A DNA stretch of 64,000 nucleotides from Nemania diffusa (taxonomy: Eukaryota; Ascomycota; Sordariomycetes; Xylariales; Xylariaceae). Below are positions 33,027 through 44,352 of the stretch, in pieces (the first letter of the stretch is position 1; the number at the start of each line of letters is the position of its first letter). The translations under genes were made by a program, and so were the position numbers. Below the pieces are notes generated by a model. It was given only the letters and a program-made list of their open reading frames with translations. It ran no database searches and had not been told where the DNA came from. The stretch lies in NCBI GenBank assembly GCA_038501195.1, contig JBBPUQ010000007.1:434001-498000 (forward strand). Direction: 5' to 3'.

Positions 33027-36000
33027 GTCCAAGTACGAGGCTAGGAATTGTGTAGATGGTGATGTATCGTGTTGGGTCGTGTCGTGTCGTGTCGTTATCT
33101 AGAAGCTAAAGGTTTCGCGCGCGCGAGAGGCGACGGCAAGGGTGGAATGGTGGGGGTTATCGGCGTGTCGGCGTGTCGGTCTTGTTGTCGTCGTCGGGAA
33201 GGATTCGAGTTCGAGGTCGACTTCTGCCTCAGCCGCGGACTCACTTGATGGTCTAGACTGGGAAAGGCTGCGAGGATGCAGCGATATATATCTCTCTCGA
33301 TGCAAAGCCGGGTGGGGAGGGCGATAAGAGTAACATGCAGCGATGCTATCTATAAGCGATAACAATGGTGATCAGCGTTCGTCCTCGGAGGCCCTGGTGA
33401 GACAGTGATGTTGAGAGAAAGGTTCGAGAGGCTAGACCCGACTCCGCCAAGGCCTGGCAGCTAGCACGCTAGTGGGTGCGGTATGGCTGCAAAGGAAAGA
33501 GGAGGGGGCACACAGAGGCTGGGGGTTGCTGTTATTAGGTACAGTACTGTACTTCGCACAAGCGCTTGCCGGCTGAGCAGATCATTGTAGCAATACCTGG
33601 CCACCTAACAGTGTAGATAGACGATTAGAGCGTCCTATCGCGGCGCTTACAACATACAGCTTAGGTATGCGAGGTAGGTACTCACACCAGGTACCCGCAA
33701 AGAATTCACAATCCTGGGCTTTGCACTCTGCGCTCTGCAAGGGCACGGAGGAATTGCTAAAAGAGAATTTCGCTACTGAGGCTGTGTGAATAGCCTGGAG
33801 GAGAGTCCGAGGTTGCAGGGTCAGATATGACCTCAATTCCACGATGGAAAGGAAAAGTAGGTATGGAATCGGGGTTGTCGCTCATAGGGCTTGAAAGCGG
33901 GACTAGTAGAAAATACCTGGGTACCTAGTTAGTTAGTTGTCAGTGATGACGATACTACCATGGTAAGAGGCTTGAAAGGGTCAATGCTCATGGCTGCCGA
34001 GGGTGGGGCAAAATACTACTTACACAGGTACTTACACACACCTTACATGATCATCTACATACTTACCTGTACTCAGCGCTTTAATACCCATGGGAAAATC
34101 ATGAGAATTAATTAACAGAGCACCTATAGCTTGAGGAGACTTTACTTAATATGCTTACCTACCTACGTAGGCAACGTATATAATTATATTTTGTGCTAAA
34201 CTAGATCCGACAATATAGTGTAGTGTAGGTAGGTAGTTTTCCCCCCTGCTACGATGGCTGCTCTCTCGTTGGCACGACTCAACTTCATGTCCTTTATGGA
34301 ACCAAAACCAAGCCATCTGTGTCAAGATGCATTAGGTAGGTACTTACTTACTTACCCGAGCATGCATCAAATTCATTTGAGTACCTAGGTAGGTAGGTAT
34401 GTAGGTATATACCCACGTATGATAATTCGACGCCGTTCAGTCAATCAACCCACTAGGCAATCTTCTTGTAAGAATATTACAATTATCAAATAACCAATCA
34501 TGTTTCTTAATGCACCCATGTCAACGTTGACCCCAACCCGACAAGGCTAGCGAGGATTGCGAGCTGGGCCAGTAGGGACTTTTTAATCATGGGCGTTGTG
34601 CGCCAACTACTGGGCAGTTGTTAATACCACCTACATAGCCCTTGGAGATAGGTTACCATTTTAGTTTATTTTCATCATCCCAATGCTACTTACATAAGAA
34701 CCTCGGCGATGATAATCTCTTTTAGGCGTTCATCAAAGCGAATCAACACCACACAACACCTCACCTCACATATCCTAGGTATCTAAGCCATCGCCTCGGC
34801 TACTACTGCGTACATACGTATTGTGGACAGACCCTTTCACCCGTTGCTACATCAGCTCGCATAGATATCAGATACCCAACGTCGTACGTTTGTTTGTTGA
34901 TTTGTACCTACGGTATGTACCTAACGCAGGCCATGCAATGCAATGCAGGGTATGGAAAAGGTATGAAGCGAGAGAGAGAAAAAAAAAACATTCTAGAAGA
35001 AATAGACATATCTTTCTGCCCGGCAACCCCGTGTAAGTCAGTGATGCAAGCAGCACTCGAATTACCGACCGACATTCAGGGACGTTGCGGTCGTCGGAGG
35101 TCGCTCCGTTTCTGGCGCATCACGTAACCCCCAGAAACAAAGATTTCATCGACACGTTGTCGTGCAGCAGCCCCGTCGCCGTCTCTCTGGATGGGAATAA
35201 CAATTTCCCATCTGCAGCCCGGTTGAAAGAGGAAATCGACCGGGACACCCGTGAGAAATGGCTCACCTGAATAAATGCCCTTCAGCCAATCATAGCGGCT
35301 GTTTCAGGATCATCCCTGTCCGTCGCAACCCCAAGAGCATTAGCGCCATGTGGGTAGAATGCAATGCTGAGATTTTCCTGCATTATTGACACATCCATGC
35401 AACCTTTTCGGTTCACGGCTTGCTTGCGGTGGAGCGGGGCCTCGTCCGATGTTCATCTTCCGCTGCTCTTTTTTTTTTTTTTTGTCTACCTACCTACATA
35501 CTTACATGCCTAGATACCTATTTTCGAAACCTGCGTTTTGCAGACGTCACCGCTTCCACTGCATTGCATACTTCGCCATACCTTGCATACATACCTTAGA
35601 CTCCCTACCTACTTGTTAGGTAATGTATGTAAAGCATATGCGCAGTGCGCTGCGTCTATTTACCGCTCGCTTGCTTTCTTTAGTCTACCGGTCTGTGGCA
35701 GTGACACAGTCTAGTAAGTATTATGTAGGTGATGGGTACAGTAGATGCAAAGGGGACCCCGAGAATTATGTAAGTCCCTACGTAGCTATCGCTGGCTTAT
35801 CGCAGAATCTCCAACGATCACCGCCAACAAAATTTTCTTCCCAAATGCTTCTTCATAATTTTCTAGGATATGCCGGAGATGGAAGTTTGCGATCGACATT
35901 GTCACGTTGCAGTTGTCTACTGATCGGTATGAACGACGCAACTGAGGGAGCTCATATCTCCATCTTTCGTCTATCTTCTCGCTAGCTATCGTACTGTACA

Positions 36001-38157
36001 TACTGCCAAGGACAATACCTACCGTACTTATCCATAGTAATCTTGGGCCCCGTGAAGGGCTTAGTGTTCCCGAGGAAATTCATCTTTCACATTCCGAGTG
36101 GAGATGGATCGTCACAAACTAACCAGGTAGTGTACCTTGGACTCGGTTGCACCGTCCCCGGGTACAGACGCCACAGCCGAATCCCAGAGATTTGGGAGAC
36201 CCAGAAGGACCACACATATGTTGACACTATACAGAATCTGGGCAAGTATACCTACACTACAGCAGACGGTGCGATGACATAGCCGCCGCCGCTGGCTTGC
36301 ATTCGCATTGGCATTGGTGCTCCTTCGGGCTGGAGACCCGGGGATGGATGGTAATAGCACTCGCGTTATACATTAGGGAGTTTCTCCGCGGTGTAGATGA
36401 TGCGTGTAAGTCGATACGCGGCGCCGTTCCACCCCGTCCAGCATCTCCAGCCACCATGTTCCCTTCATCTGCAAGGCCCGGTCCAGGGCTAGGTAGTCCT
36501 CGTCTTTTTTTTTCGATTGCATAAACACCCGATCAAACTCTGCATTGCATATCATGTCACATCCGACCTCCACAAGAGCAGCCAACGAGAATGGTCAGGG
36601 CCCTTCAGCTCGTCAGCTCGTCAGATGGGGCTATAGCCGCCAACATATAGGGCTAGCTCAGCACCAGCTTGGCAGAGATTCGCAGCCTCACCGTCTATTT
36701 TCCCATGCACTCGATCATGTATTGATGCGAGATGCAAGATGCAGTACGTGTAGTACGTGTAGTGCCTATCATACACTACGCCACTATACCCTGCATCTAC
36801 ATACAATATGCCATGGACCTCGGCGCTTTGTGGCTCTCCAAATAGCCAACCCACATACACTCTGTGCAGCAATGTACAACATACGGCTAGGGGAGGCCAC
36901 CCTCTGTAGTAGTGTAGCCGATCTCCGGAAATGTAGACCTGCCGTGACGTCGTCGGATGCCGAAGACACTGTCTGTCCTAACCTAGGCGCTTAGCTTAGT
37001 CCGCCCTTGAGCACGGCCTGCATGTTGACACCGAGCAAAAGAAGGGTCTCCGGCGGCTAACGTTACGCTCACCTAGGTAGCTAGGCGAGCATCTAACCTA
37101 GGCAGCTGACACGTTACGCTCGCTAGTCAGGGCGATGCTCTCGCTCGCTAGGCTAGATAGACGCTATCTAAATCAAAGAGGCAGCCGAGATTGTACCTGG
37201 CCGGACTATCTCAACGGACTTCCTATCCCAAGAGGATCGGCAGAGCATCCCGCGTCCCCTGCCGAGATATGGAACCTTGTGAGACATACTTGCATCGATG
37301 TATGCATGGCAAATACCCAACTGAGACAACCTAAAGAGTCTCAGTTTTTGATGAGATCATACAGGGCAGGTTATCGTCTCCACGTCGGCAGAAATATCTA
37401 GGCACTTCTCTTCTATTCCATCAGCATTGTCTCAAACCACCCCGCCCTAGATCTCGTATAGCCTCTACCGTATCTCGAGTGCATGATAGCCCTACGATGC
37501 TTTTAGCAGCCATAGAAAGGCACTAGAACAATTGTATTTACCCATAGGCCATGGGGAGATATACAACTAGTGTCTCCATCCTAAATATCTCAGTAGACTC
37601 AATAATACCAATACCACTAACGATACCTTAAAAAGCCTATATTCAGATACTAACATTTAAAGCCGGCGCTAAATCTTCACGTACGAGAACCACCACATAT
37701 CTAAACGTCTATATCCATCCATCTAGATCTCTCACATCTTAGAACAAACCAATGAAGTAGTAAAAACGAGCAAAGAAATAAATAGGGAAGGAATAACGAA
37801 GTAGGTGTCGCAAACCCCTAGTTTTGCAACGGAGGGAAAACGACGCCGTTAATCCGCTGTATTGATTAGCAAGCAGTTTATAACGTAATCTCTCTGACCC
37901 TATGTTCCGCTTCCCTGCGCATTTCGTAGCTACCTACCTCTTCCCTGCTTCGATCATAAATTCCGACGACATACGTTGAAAAGCACATGTTAATCCAACC
38001 AACCACAGCATCATCACATAACAAGCGTCTACAAAACTCGAAGTCAAAAAATCAACAAGTGGTGAGTAAATACATTGCTAAGTACATACCCACTCTCTAT
38101 CTACCCCCAGCCATCACCATATATCCATACCCCAAGTCCTCTATCGCTTTCCAATCC
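33027..38157. other. 5.1-kb gene-poor region
   Basis: From the metacaspase start to the 3' end of the next gene I find no gene I can defend. Open frames are short, overlap on both strands, and lack recognisable motifs or splice-joined continuations. The stretch holds several runs of TAGGTA/TACCTA (for example 34383-34407), a T-run at 35469-35483 and a short near-repeat of CGTTACGCTC near 37060 and 37110. The first 500 nt are probably metacaspase promoter. Confidence 0.5.
34383..34407. repeat. TAGG/GTAG simple repeat
   Basis: The tetranucleotide TAGG is iterated with small interruptions. It is one of many such clusters in the intergenic DNA of this window. Confidence 0.7.
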
Positions 38158-40342
38158 CTACACCCCAGCCATAGTCGTGTCCCCCCCATCCGCAGTACTC
38201 GACCGCATAGACCACGCCATGACGCCCCAGAGCAACCTCATGGCCTCGAGGCGCTGCGCGACCACGAACAGGTCGAACCAGGAACTCCGCCAGACCTCGA
38301 GCTCGCCCCAGCTCTGGCCCTCGCCCTCCTCGGCGCCGTCGAGGACCTCGAGCAGCCGGTTGGGCACGCGCACGCGCAGCACGGACAGGTGGTGGAAGAG
38401 GCTGCTGACGACGAAGACGTCGTCGAAGCCGGCGCCGCGGACGCGGCCGATGGCCTCGTAGCGCGCCTTCTTGTCCCAGTTCGACGACGGCAGCCGCACC
38501 ATGCGGTAGCGGTCGTACACGCTGAGCGTCTTGCGCGGCTTCTTGTTCAGCGGCGCGCCGCGGACCGGGATCCCGCGCGGGGGGCCCGGCTCTGGCGCCG
38601 CCGCAGTGGCGCCAGAAGGTCGGGAGGTGGCTGAGGCCGGGCCGTCGGAAGAGGATGAGGGGCTACCTTCGCCGTTCTCCGCGCCGAAGGCGTCCTTGTC
38701 GCCGACGATGCCGTCGCCCTCGATCTCGCGACCGATGGGGCCCCCCTCGGCGCCGCCCCAGCGCTTGGCCGTGGCCCACCACTGGCCCTCGCCGACGCGC
38801 TTCTCCGTCTTGCCCTCGCGGGCGCGCAGCTGGGCCGTCACGAGGGCGGCGATGAGCTCGCGGCCGAGGTCGATGTACGAGTCAGTAGGCTTGGTGAAGT
38901 TGGTCGTGTTGCGGGCCGACACGGCGGCTATGGGCCCCTCGACGACGCCGGCGCGCGCAGCCTCGCGCGTTGTGGGGGTGCGGTAGACGAACACGCAGCC
39001 AGAGGAGAAATAGGAAATGCGCCGGGCGGCGGGGCCGTATTGCCGCTTCGTTTCGGCCGACGGCGGCTCGACTAGGTGTAGCCGCGGTTCGACCCTCGGC
39101 GGCGCGATGTTGCAACCAAAATCATAAGAGACGAGCTTCACGAAAGAAGACACTAGATTGTGGCGAAGCTCCGCCGGCATTTGTGAGCCTGGAGCCGTTC
39201 GGTACGTTGTTCTCAGGGGTATGCTCGTCGTCTCGGGATCTTGCCCCTCGTCTACGTCATCTTCCGATAACGGTGGTAACGAGGTGTCATCCCAGTACGT
39301 AGCCATAAACTCCATTTGCCTGAAGAACTCGTAGCAATTCCCTAAGCGAACAGCCGGTTTCCCTGGTTCTGGCTTCATGCGGCGGACTATCCGAAAGGCC
39401 GCCTGATTCGCAATGGAAAGCTCTTCTCGCCTCTCTATAAAGATGCGAGACTCGGGCGACAGTCTCCCGTTAGACAACGGCCTTCGAAAAGTCTGGTCTT
39501 TCCGTCTTGCTTCGTCTAGGTCGATACCATCCCACCCAGAGGCAGAGGGCAGATATGATGGGTCAGGGACGACATGCTCAGCGGGCGCATCAGCATGTAT
39601 ACGGACCCCAAGAGCAGCGAAGTGAGACTCGTTCACCTCGGCCGGGCGGTGGAGGGTCTGCAGAAAGCGCACAATTGAAGGCTGGACCCGTTCACCAGGA
39701 GAGCCAGCATCGCTCAGCAACTGCGGGTTGCACTGCGGCAAGCTTAGAGGTGTGGGTGGCGGCACATCCTTAGGTGGTGGGCCAGTGGTAGGTGGTGGAA
39801 CTAGAAGACGGTTATGATTCTGCGCAACAATTTTTCGTGCGGGTAGGTTATGGAGGTACGAAAGCCGTAAGTGTGTTGGTTATATGAGAGGGCAATGATA
39901 AAGCATAGGGGAGGCATATGGATGTAGGATCATCCTAGATACCTAGAGACAACAGCAATATAGAATAACTATAAACGATAGAACTTCGCCGAAACGAATA
40001 CCTAACCCATATATCTCCTTAGAAGGCATTTACTTGAGTTACCTATATAAGGGCAGGTAGACAGGTAGGTAGGTAGGATTGTAGATTTCGCTCTCCGAAC
40101 CAACAGTACATCTCTATACCCTGTATCGCCATGACGGCGTGTCTATGCAGTTGGATTGTAGTGTATCGTATTGTGTTTTGTACGTAGGGTGGGCCATAGC
40201 CAATGAATCGGATTGTTCCGAGGTATCAATCGGATAGATAGAAAATTGGACGACGAGCGGCAAATTGGATGAGTGGGCGAGTGGGCGAGTGGATGAATGA
40301 TAAAATGAGTGACTTACTCAAGCTTGCAAAGGCACCAAACAT
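38158..40342 (-). CDS. Conserved fungal protein of unknown function
   Basis: I propose two exons on the minus strand: a 25-nt first exon (40318-40342, encoding MFGAFASL) and 38158-39800, joined across a 517-nt intron (GTAAGT..CTAG), for 555 aa. The large exon has no ATG near its 5' end and its frame closes upstream at a stop, so an upstream start exon is needed. This one fits donor, acceptor and phase. The protein has a Pro-rich start, a central part with Trp, Tyr and Phe (RLGNCYEFFRQMEFMATYW, SFVKLVSYDFGCNI), a disordered Ser/Pro/Gly-rich linker (about 385-430), and a conserved-looking end (LSVYDRYRMVRLPSSNWDKKARYEAIG) with an aromatic amphipathic tail (WSSWFDLFVVAQRLEAMRLLW, read without the linker). 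There are no signal peptide, clear membrane helices or catalytic motifs. I do not recognise the family. Confidence 0.7.
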
Positions 40343-42034
40343 GACGATGGCTGGCGGTGACGATAGTGATGATGATGATAATGAGTCGTCTACGTCTAGA
40401 TAGTCCAAATAAGCATTGGATCAGCTCACGTGCTAAGGCCCGGCTTTTTTCTATCTTTTTTTGTTTGCTTGTTTGTTGCGAAAACCCAAAGCTTATCGTA
40501 GACACAGCTCAATGCGACCCCATCTAGCAACGGTTCCCGCGTCTCGAGGCAAGGCCACCCACACGCACAAGAGACGATGACTACAGGCAGTCATAAGCAA
40601 GACCAGAACCAAGTGCCACAACCCGCCCCAAGATAATTAGTCGAACTGGTAGGTTATAACGTACACTAGGTTGGCGAGGTGGATAGCAGGTAGCGAGTTA
40701 CAACGATTTCCTAAATGGGAATAAAGACGGTGTGATGTTTAAATTGAGAGATCCCGAGAGCTGGGAATATGGGGACACTGGAATCTAGGAATCTGGGAAT
40801 CGGGGAGTTGGCGGCTCTTGGGACGCGCCCACCAAGCAGGCTAAGCTAGCTTGGTAGCTTGGTAGCTCGTTGGCAGCCACGGCCCGCTACTGCCGTCGCA
40901 TTCTAACTGGGTCCCTGGGTCCCCAGGTCGGCGCCAGGTCGGGGGGTTTACTGCTCTGGATAGAGCATACTTAGGCGGCCTTACTGCCATACTGCTACCG
41001 GCGTGTGCTCTGCTACTAATAACACTATATCATTTATCATTTTCTCTACCGAGCTTCTCTTTTCCAAAAAAAAAAATCCAAAAAAAACCCCCGACATCAC
41101 CCCGGCATATTGATGATATACCTACGTGTAATATGTAAGATCCACTAATCAACTGCTTACTATTGTACTTTTGTTTTGGATTTGTTGGGTCTTAGGGTTT
41201 GTGCCTTTTTCTTCTTTTCTTGACATGCAAGGGGAAATGCATACCGCTTTTCTACCTCTCTAAGTTCCAATATTATTCATTGCCTTCTTTTTACTTAGCT
41301 ACTTGCTCCCAACCTTAGGTATATATGAATGAGTGATGCTCGGTGGGGTACTTATCAAGCTAAAGTACCTGTGCCTCACCGAGTGGCTGACAGCCTATAG
41401 GAAATTTGGTCGTGGCCGCGTCAGGTTTAGTACCTTGCACATACATAAGCTTAAAAAGGAGGTTGAAAAGGCCACACGTTTTGAGTCGAGGTAAAGCCTA
41501 TACATATTTGATTACTTTTTAAGTAGATGCCCTCATAAATATAGCAATAGAGGAGTCATATAGCTAATAACTCAACCTGGTTCCCTATAAAGGTTCTAGA
41601 TTATAATTGTCGAATTCCTAAGCTTAATGGTATCGCTCTATCTATGTAGGTATGAATGGATGGATTTAGTGTATAAGTGCGTGAGTAGCTGCTCAATGGG
41701 AGACCGGTGTTAGTTCCACCTCCTTTGTAAATATGACATGTCCGTAGCGATCTTGATCACATTTATAGATAGTATATCTTATGTCTTCAATAAATGTGTA
41801 TACTACTTATTTGAGCACCCGATAAATATCTTCTAGTGGCTTTCTAATAATAAGCATAACCTGGTAAGGATGCTAATTTGTGTAAAAGTAACAAGAAAAT
41901 GACAAAGGATAAGCAGTGTGAAACTAGAAAGAGGATGCCAAGTTGTCTCTACTATTATCTCAGCTCTTCGTTAGTTGGTTCAAAAACGAAATATATATAT
42001 ATATAGATATTAATAACGAGTGTAAAAAGAGAGT
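40343..42034. other. Intergenic region up to the tRNA gene
   Basis: No gene is seen. It holds A-runs near 41068-41087, a TCAT/GATGAT simple stretch near 40370, an (AT)n run at 41991-42004 and A+T-rich sequence from 41440 on. Confidence 0.5.
42024..42028 (-). terminator. RNA polymerase III terminator of the tRNA gene
   Basis: On the minus strand a run of five T residues begins six bases after the discriminator base of the tRNA. This is the expected Pol III stop signal. Confidence 0.7.
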
Positions 42035-42182
42035 TGCGGTGAGTGTAGATCGAACACACGGCCTTCAGATTTGATGAATGAAGTATTACTTCAGTCTTGG
42101 ACATGTTAGTTACCTAGTGCATTAATGATAAGGAGACCAGGTGTGAATTTACCTGACGTTCTCCCAACTGAACTATCCCCGC
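42035..42182 (-). tRNA. tRNA-Phe(GAA) with an 18-nt anticodon-loop intron and an extra 57-nt insertion
   Basis: Read on the minus strand from 42182. The acceptor arm GCGGGGA pairs with TCACCGC except for G5 against A68, and the discriminator is A. The D stem GTTC pairs with GAAC. The anticodon stem TCAGA pairs with TCTGA. The loop CTGAAGA carries anticodon GAA (42090-42092). The T stem GTGTG pairs with TACAC (one G-T), and the loop is TTCGATC. An 18-nt intron (42071-42088) sits at the standard position, one base after the anticodon. In addition, 57 nt (42096-42152) are inserted between stem positions 30 and 31. A T5 terminator follows. A-box and B-box are recognisable, each with a C-to-T change from the consensus. 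The fold and terminator argue for a true Phe tRNA gene; the insertion and the mismatch raise doubt that this copy is functional. Confidence 0.85.
42096..42152 (-). other. 57-nt spliceosomal-intron-like insertion in the tRNA-Phe gene
   Basis: On the minus strand the insertion begins GTAAAT after CAG and ends CCAAG before A. It contains GTAACTAAC, with the branch-type CTAAC ending nine bases before the 3' border. Length, borders and branch motif are those of the short spliceosomal introns seen in neighbouring protein genes. It lies inside the 5' strand of the anticodon stem, so the tRNA cannot fold until it is removed. Confidence 0.75.
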
Positions 42183-44352
42183 TGGATGAGTTTTCCGGTG
42201 CGTACAAACTAATATGTATAGACCGGCGTTTAGTCTAAGCCATCCCCGCTCGGGTGGATGAAAGTAGCACAATTATGTTAGATATATTGTACATAGTTGT
42301 GGCTTCATAGAGGGTTTACACTACCTAGATACTAACAGTCTAATTGTATACTAAGTCACCTCAGGCCCCAGGGTGATAGGTATTCGACGTTGGTCACGTG
42401 ATATATGGGCCTCTTAGAGACCCCACCTAAGTACACACACAGAGCGAGTAAATTCCAACAGCGGCTCATAATAATCGCTTCCCCATACCTACCAACTTAG
42501 ATTGGTGCTATCCATGTTGATGTGTCTTTCTTGAGCTTCCTCCACATCATGTTGATTATCAATATATCTGTGATAGTAATTTCTTGACATCCCTGCTCAG
42601 CAGCATGCAGAAACCAGGTATAACATACGGTAAGTACCCTGTTAGAACATAACGATCTATTTGATTGAACTGCCAACGTTTGATGCTCTTGTGGGGTCAT
42701 CGATCAAACACATGGCATGGTCGGTAGTCTACGGCAAGAAAATAGACCCCCTTTATTGATCGGAAAGACCCCGCATCCGAGACAACTAGCATACTTACCT
42801 ACTAGATACTATCTAGTACACATAGTAGCGCTCACTCTACACTATGCGCTGTACTTTGGTCCTTGCGGGCTCGGTTAGAAATTCTCATTCCAATCCCGCT
42901 CTTCACGTCAATCCGCCTCACAAGTGTTAACTTTATTGTAAGTTCCATCTCTGTCTACTTGATTTCTTGTTTCCGTCGTGGTGAGTGGGCGAGTGTAAAG
43001 TGTTGAAGAACTAAGTGACAATCATCATCTTTCGGATCTGGATATGCCTTACTACTCTTGCTTTCTGCATAGTCATGAAACAACCGGATTGACACGGCCG
43101 TACTCAAAACACATCTTCGAGGTGGTCATCGCCGCCACCGGACCCGGTGTAGCGGTGCACTTCATACAGTATAGATCATTGGTGCAACAGGACAACGAAC
43201 CATGCGCCTAAATTACAACGGTATCTAACATCTAGATACCCAGCAAGGTATCGCTCGCGCTCTATGTAGGTAGGTATATCAATGGCATGGCAAACCAGAG
43301 CGCCACGTGCACGAACATGATAGACTACTCAGTACTCTGTATACTGACCTGATTGGTATCGCGCCAATTTTGAGACGATCAGGGTTCAGTACTATGTAAA
43401 TTACCTCCTCATTGGGGAAGAATTTGCCTCTTCGCTTCGGTAGGTAGTGCATACCTAGGTAGGTCGGCACGCACTTAACTGCATAGGTATGCAATTGACA
43501 ATTGATGTCATCCTATCAAACATGGTATTATAGCTCCGGTCATGAGGACCCCCGGACGCTTGGCTAGCAAAGCGACGGAGGCGGTGCTTCAGATTTGTTA
43601 CAGGACAGGGGTTCAGCCTTGGGCACGGCCCTCACTCCACAGCGAAGAACCTCCTGGCTCCAATGACTTTAACGACATACCAGGGCTCCCGAGGCCGTGG
43701 CCAGCCAATAGCGAATATCGCTGCCTCAAATTCAGGGCGTCAGACAGTTGAGCCCAAGAAAGGGTCTACAGTATACCTGCTTCTGGTATAGCCATGCACC
43801 AACTTACCCAGTTCTTCAAACGGGTTTTGTCTTTGGTGTAGGTCAGGTACCGCAGCGTGAAGTGTGTCTAGGTCGGAGGTCTGGATTGTTGCAAAGTCGT
43901 TCTCCTCCCTTGCTGCGCTGCGTCGTGACAGGCTAGTCTAGTCCGTTCGCGCCGTGTTGTGTTGTGGTTATCCAGATCTTCCCTCCCTTTCTGTTTCTCC
44001 TCCCGCCGCCACCATCTACCTCGCTAGAACATCTCTCAGACCCCAAACCCTCGCTCGCTCTTCAAAGGCGTGGCTTCGCATTTAGCCGTAACCCGTATTC
44101 CACTCTCCCGAACGAGGGAACCGGTGTCTACTTTCTCGTCCTCTTGCTCTTCCCCCAGATCTTTGCTTCATGATCTCTTCGCTATTGTGAGCGCGGCCGA
44201 GCCCGCCTTTCGTTTCTTCTCTTGTGTTATTCCTCTAGTTTTATCTTTTTTCTCTGTTCCCACTGTCCCCTTCGCTTCGTCTAGATCGACGAACGTAGAA
44301 CCTTAACTTTCGATTTCGGCGACTGGAATCGCCTGTACGCGTTTGCGTGACG
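42183..44352. other. Intergenic region and 5' leader of the membrane-protein gene
   Basis: I can support no gene between the tRNA and 44352. From about 43960 onward the strand is pyrimidine-rich (CTCC, TTCTTC), typical of a fungal 5' leader, and leads into the ATG at 44353. TACCTA runs occur near 42770, 43450 and 43470. Confidence 0.5.

Noticed and set aside
36545..36994. 149-codon plus-strand frame in the 33-38 kb region
   Set aside because: It has no recognisable domain and overlaps frames of similar length on the other strand, including simple repeats.
38531..38986. Plus-strand frame within the 555-aa gene
   Set aside because: It is a shadow of GC-rich third positions; the minus strand has the longer and more protein-like product.
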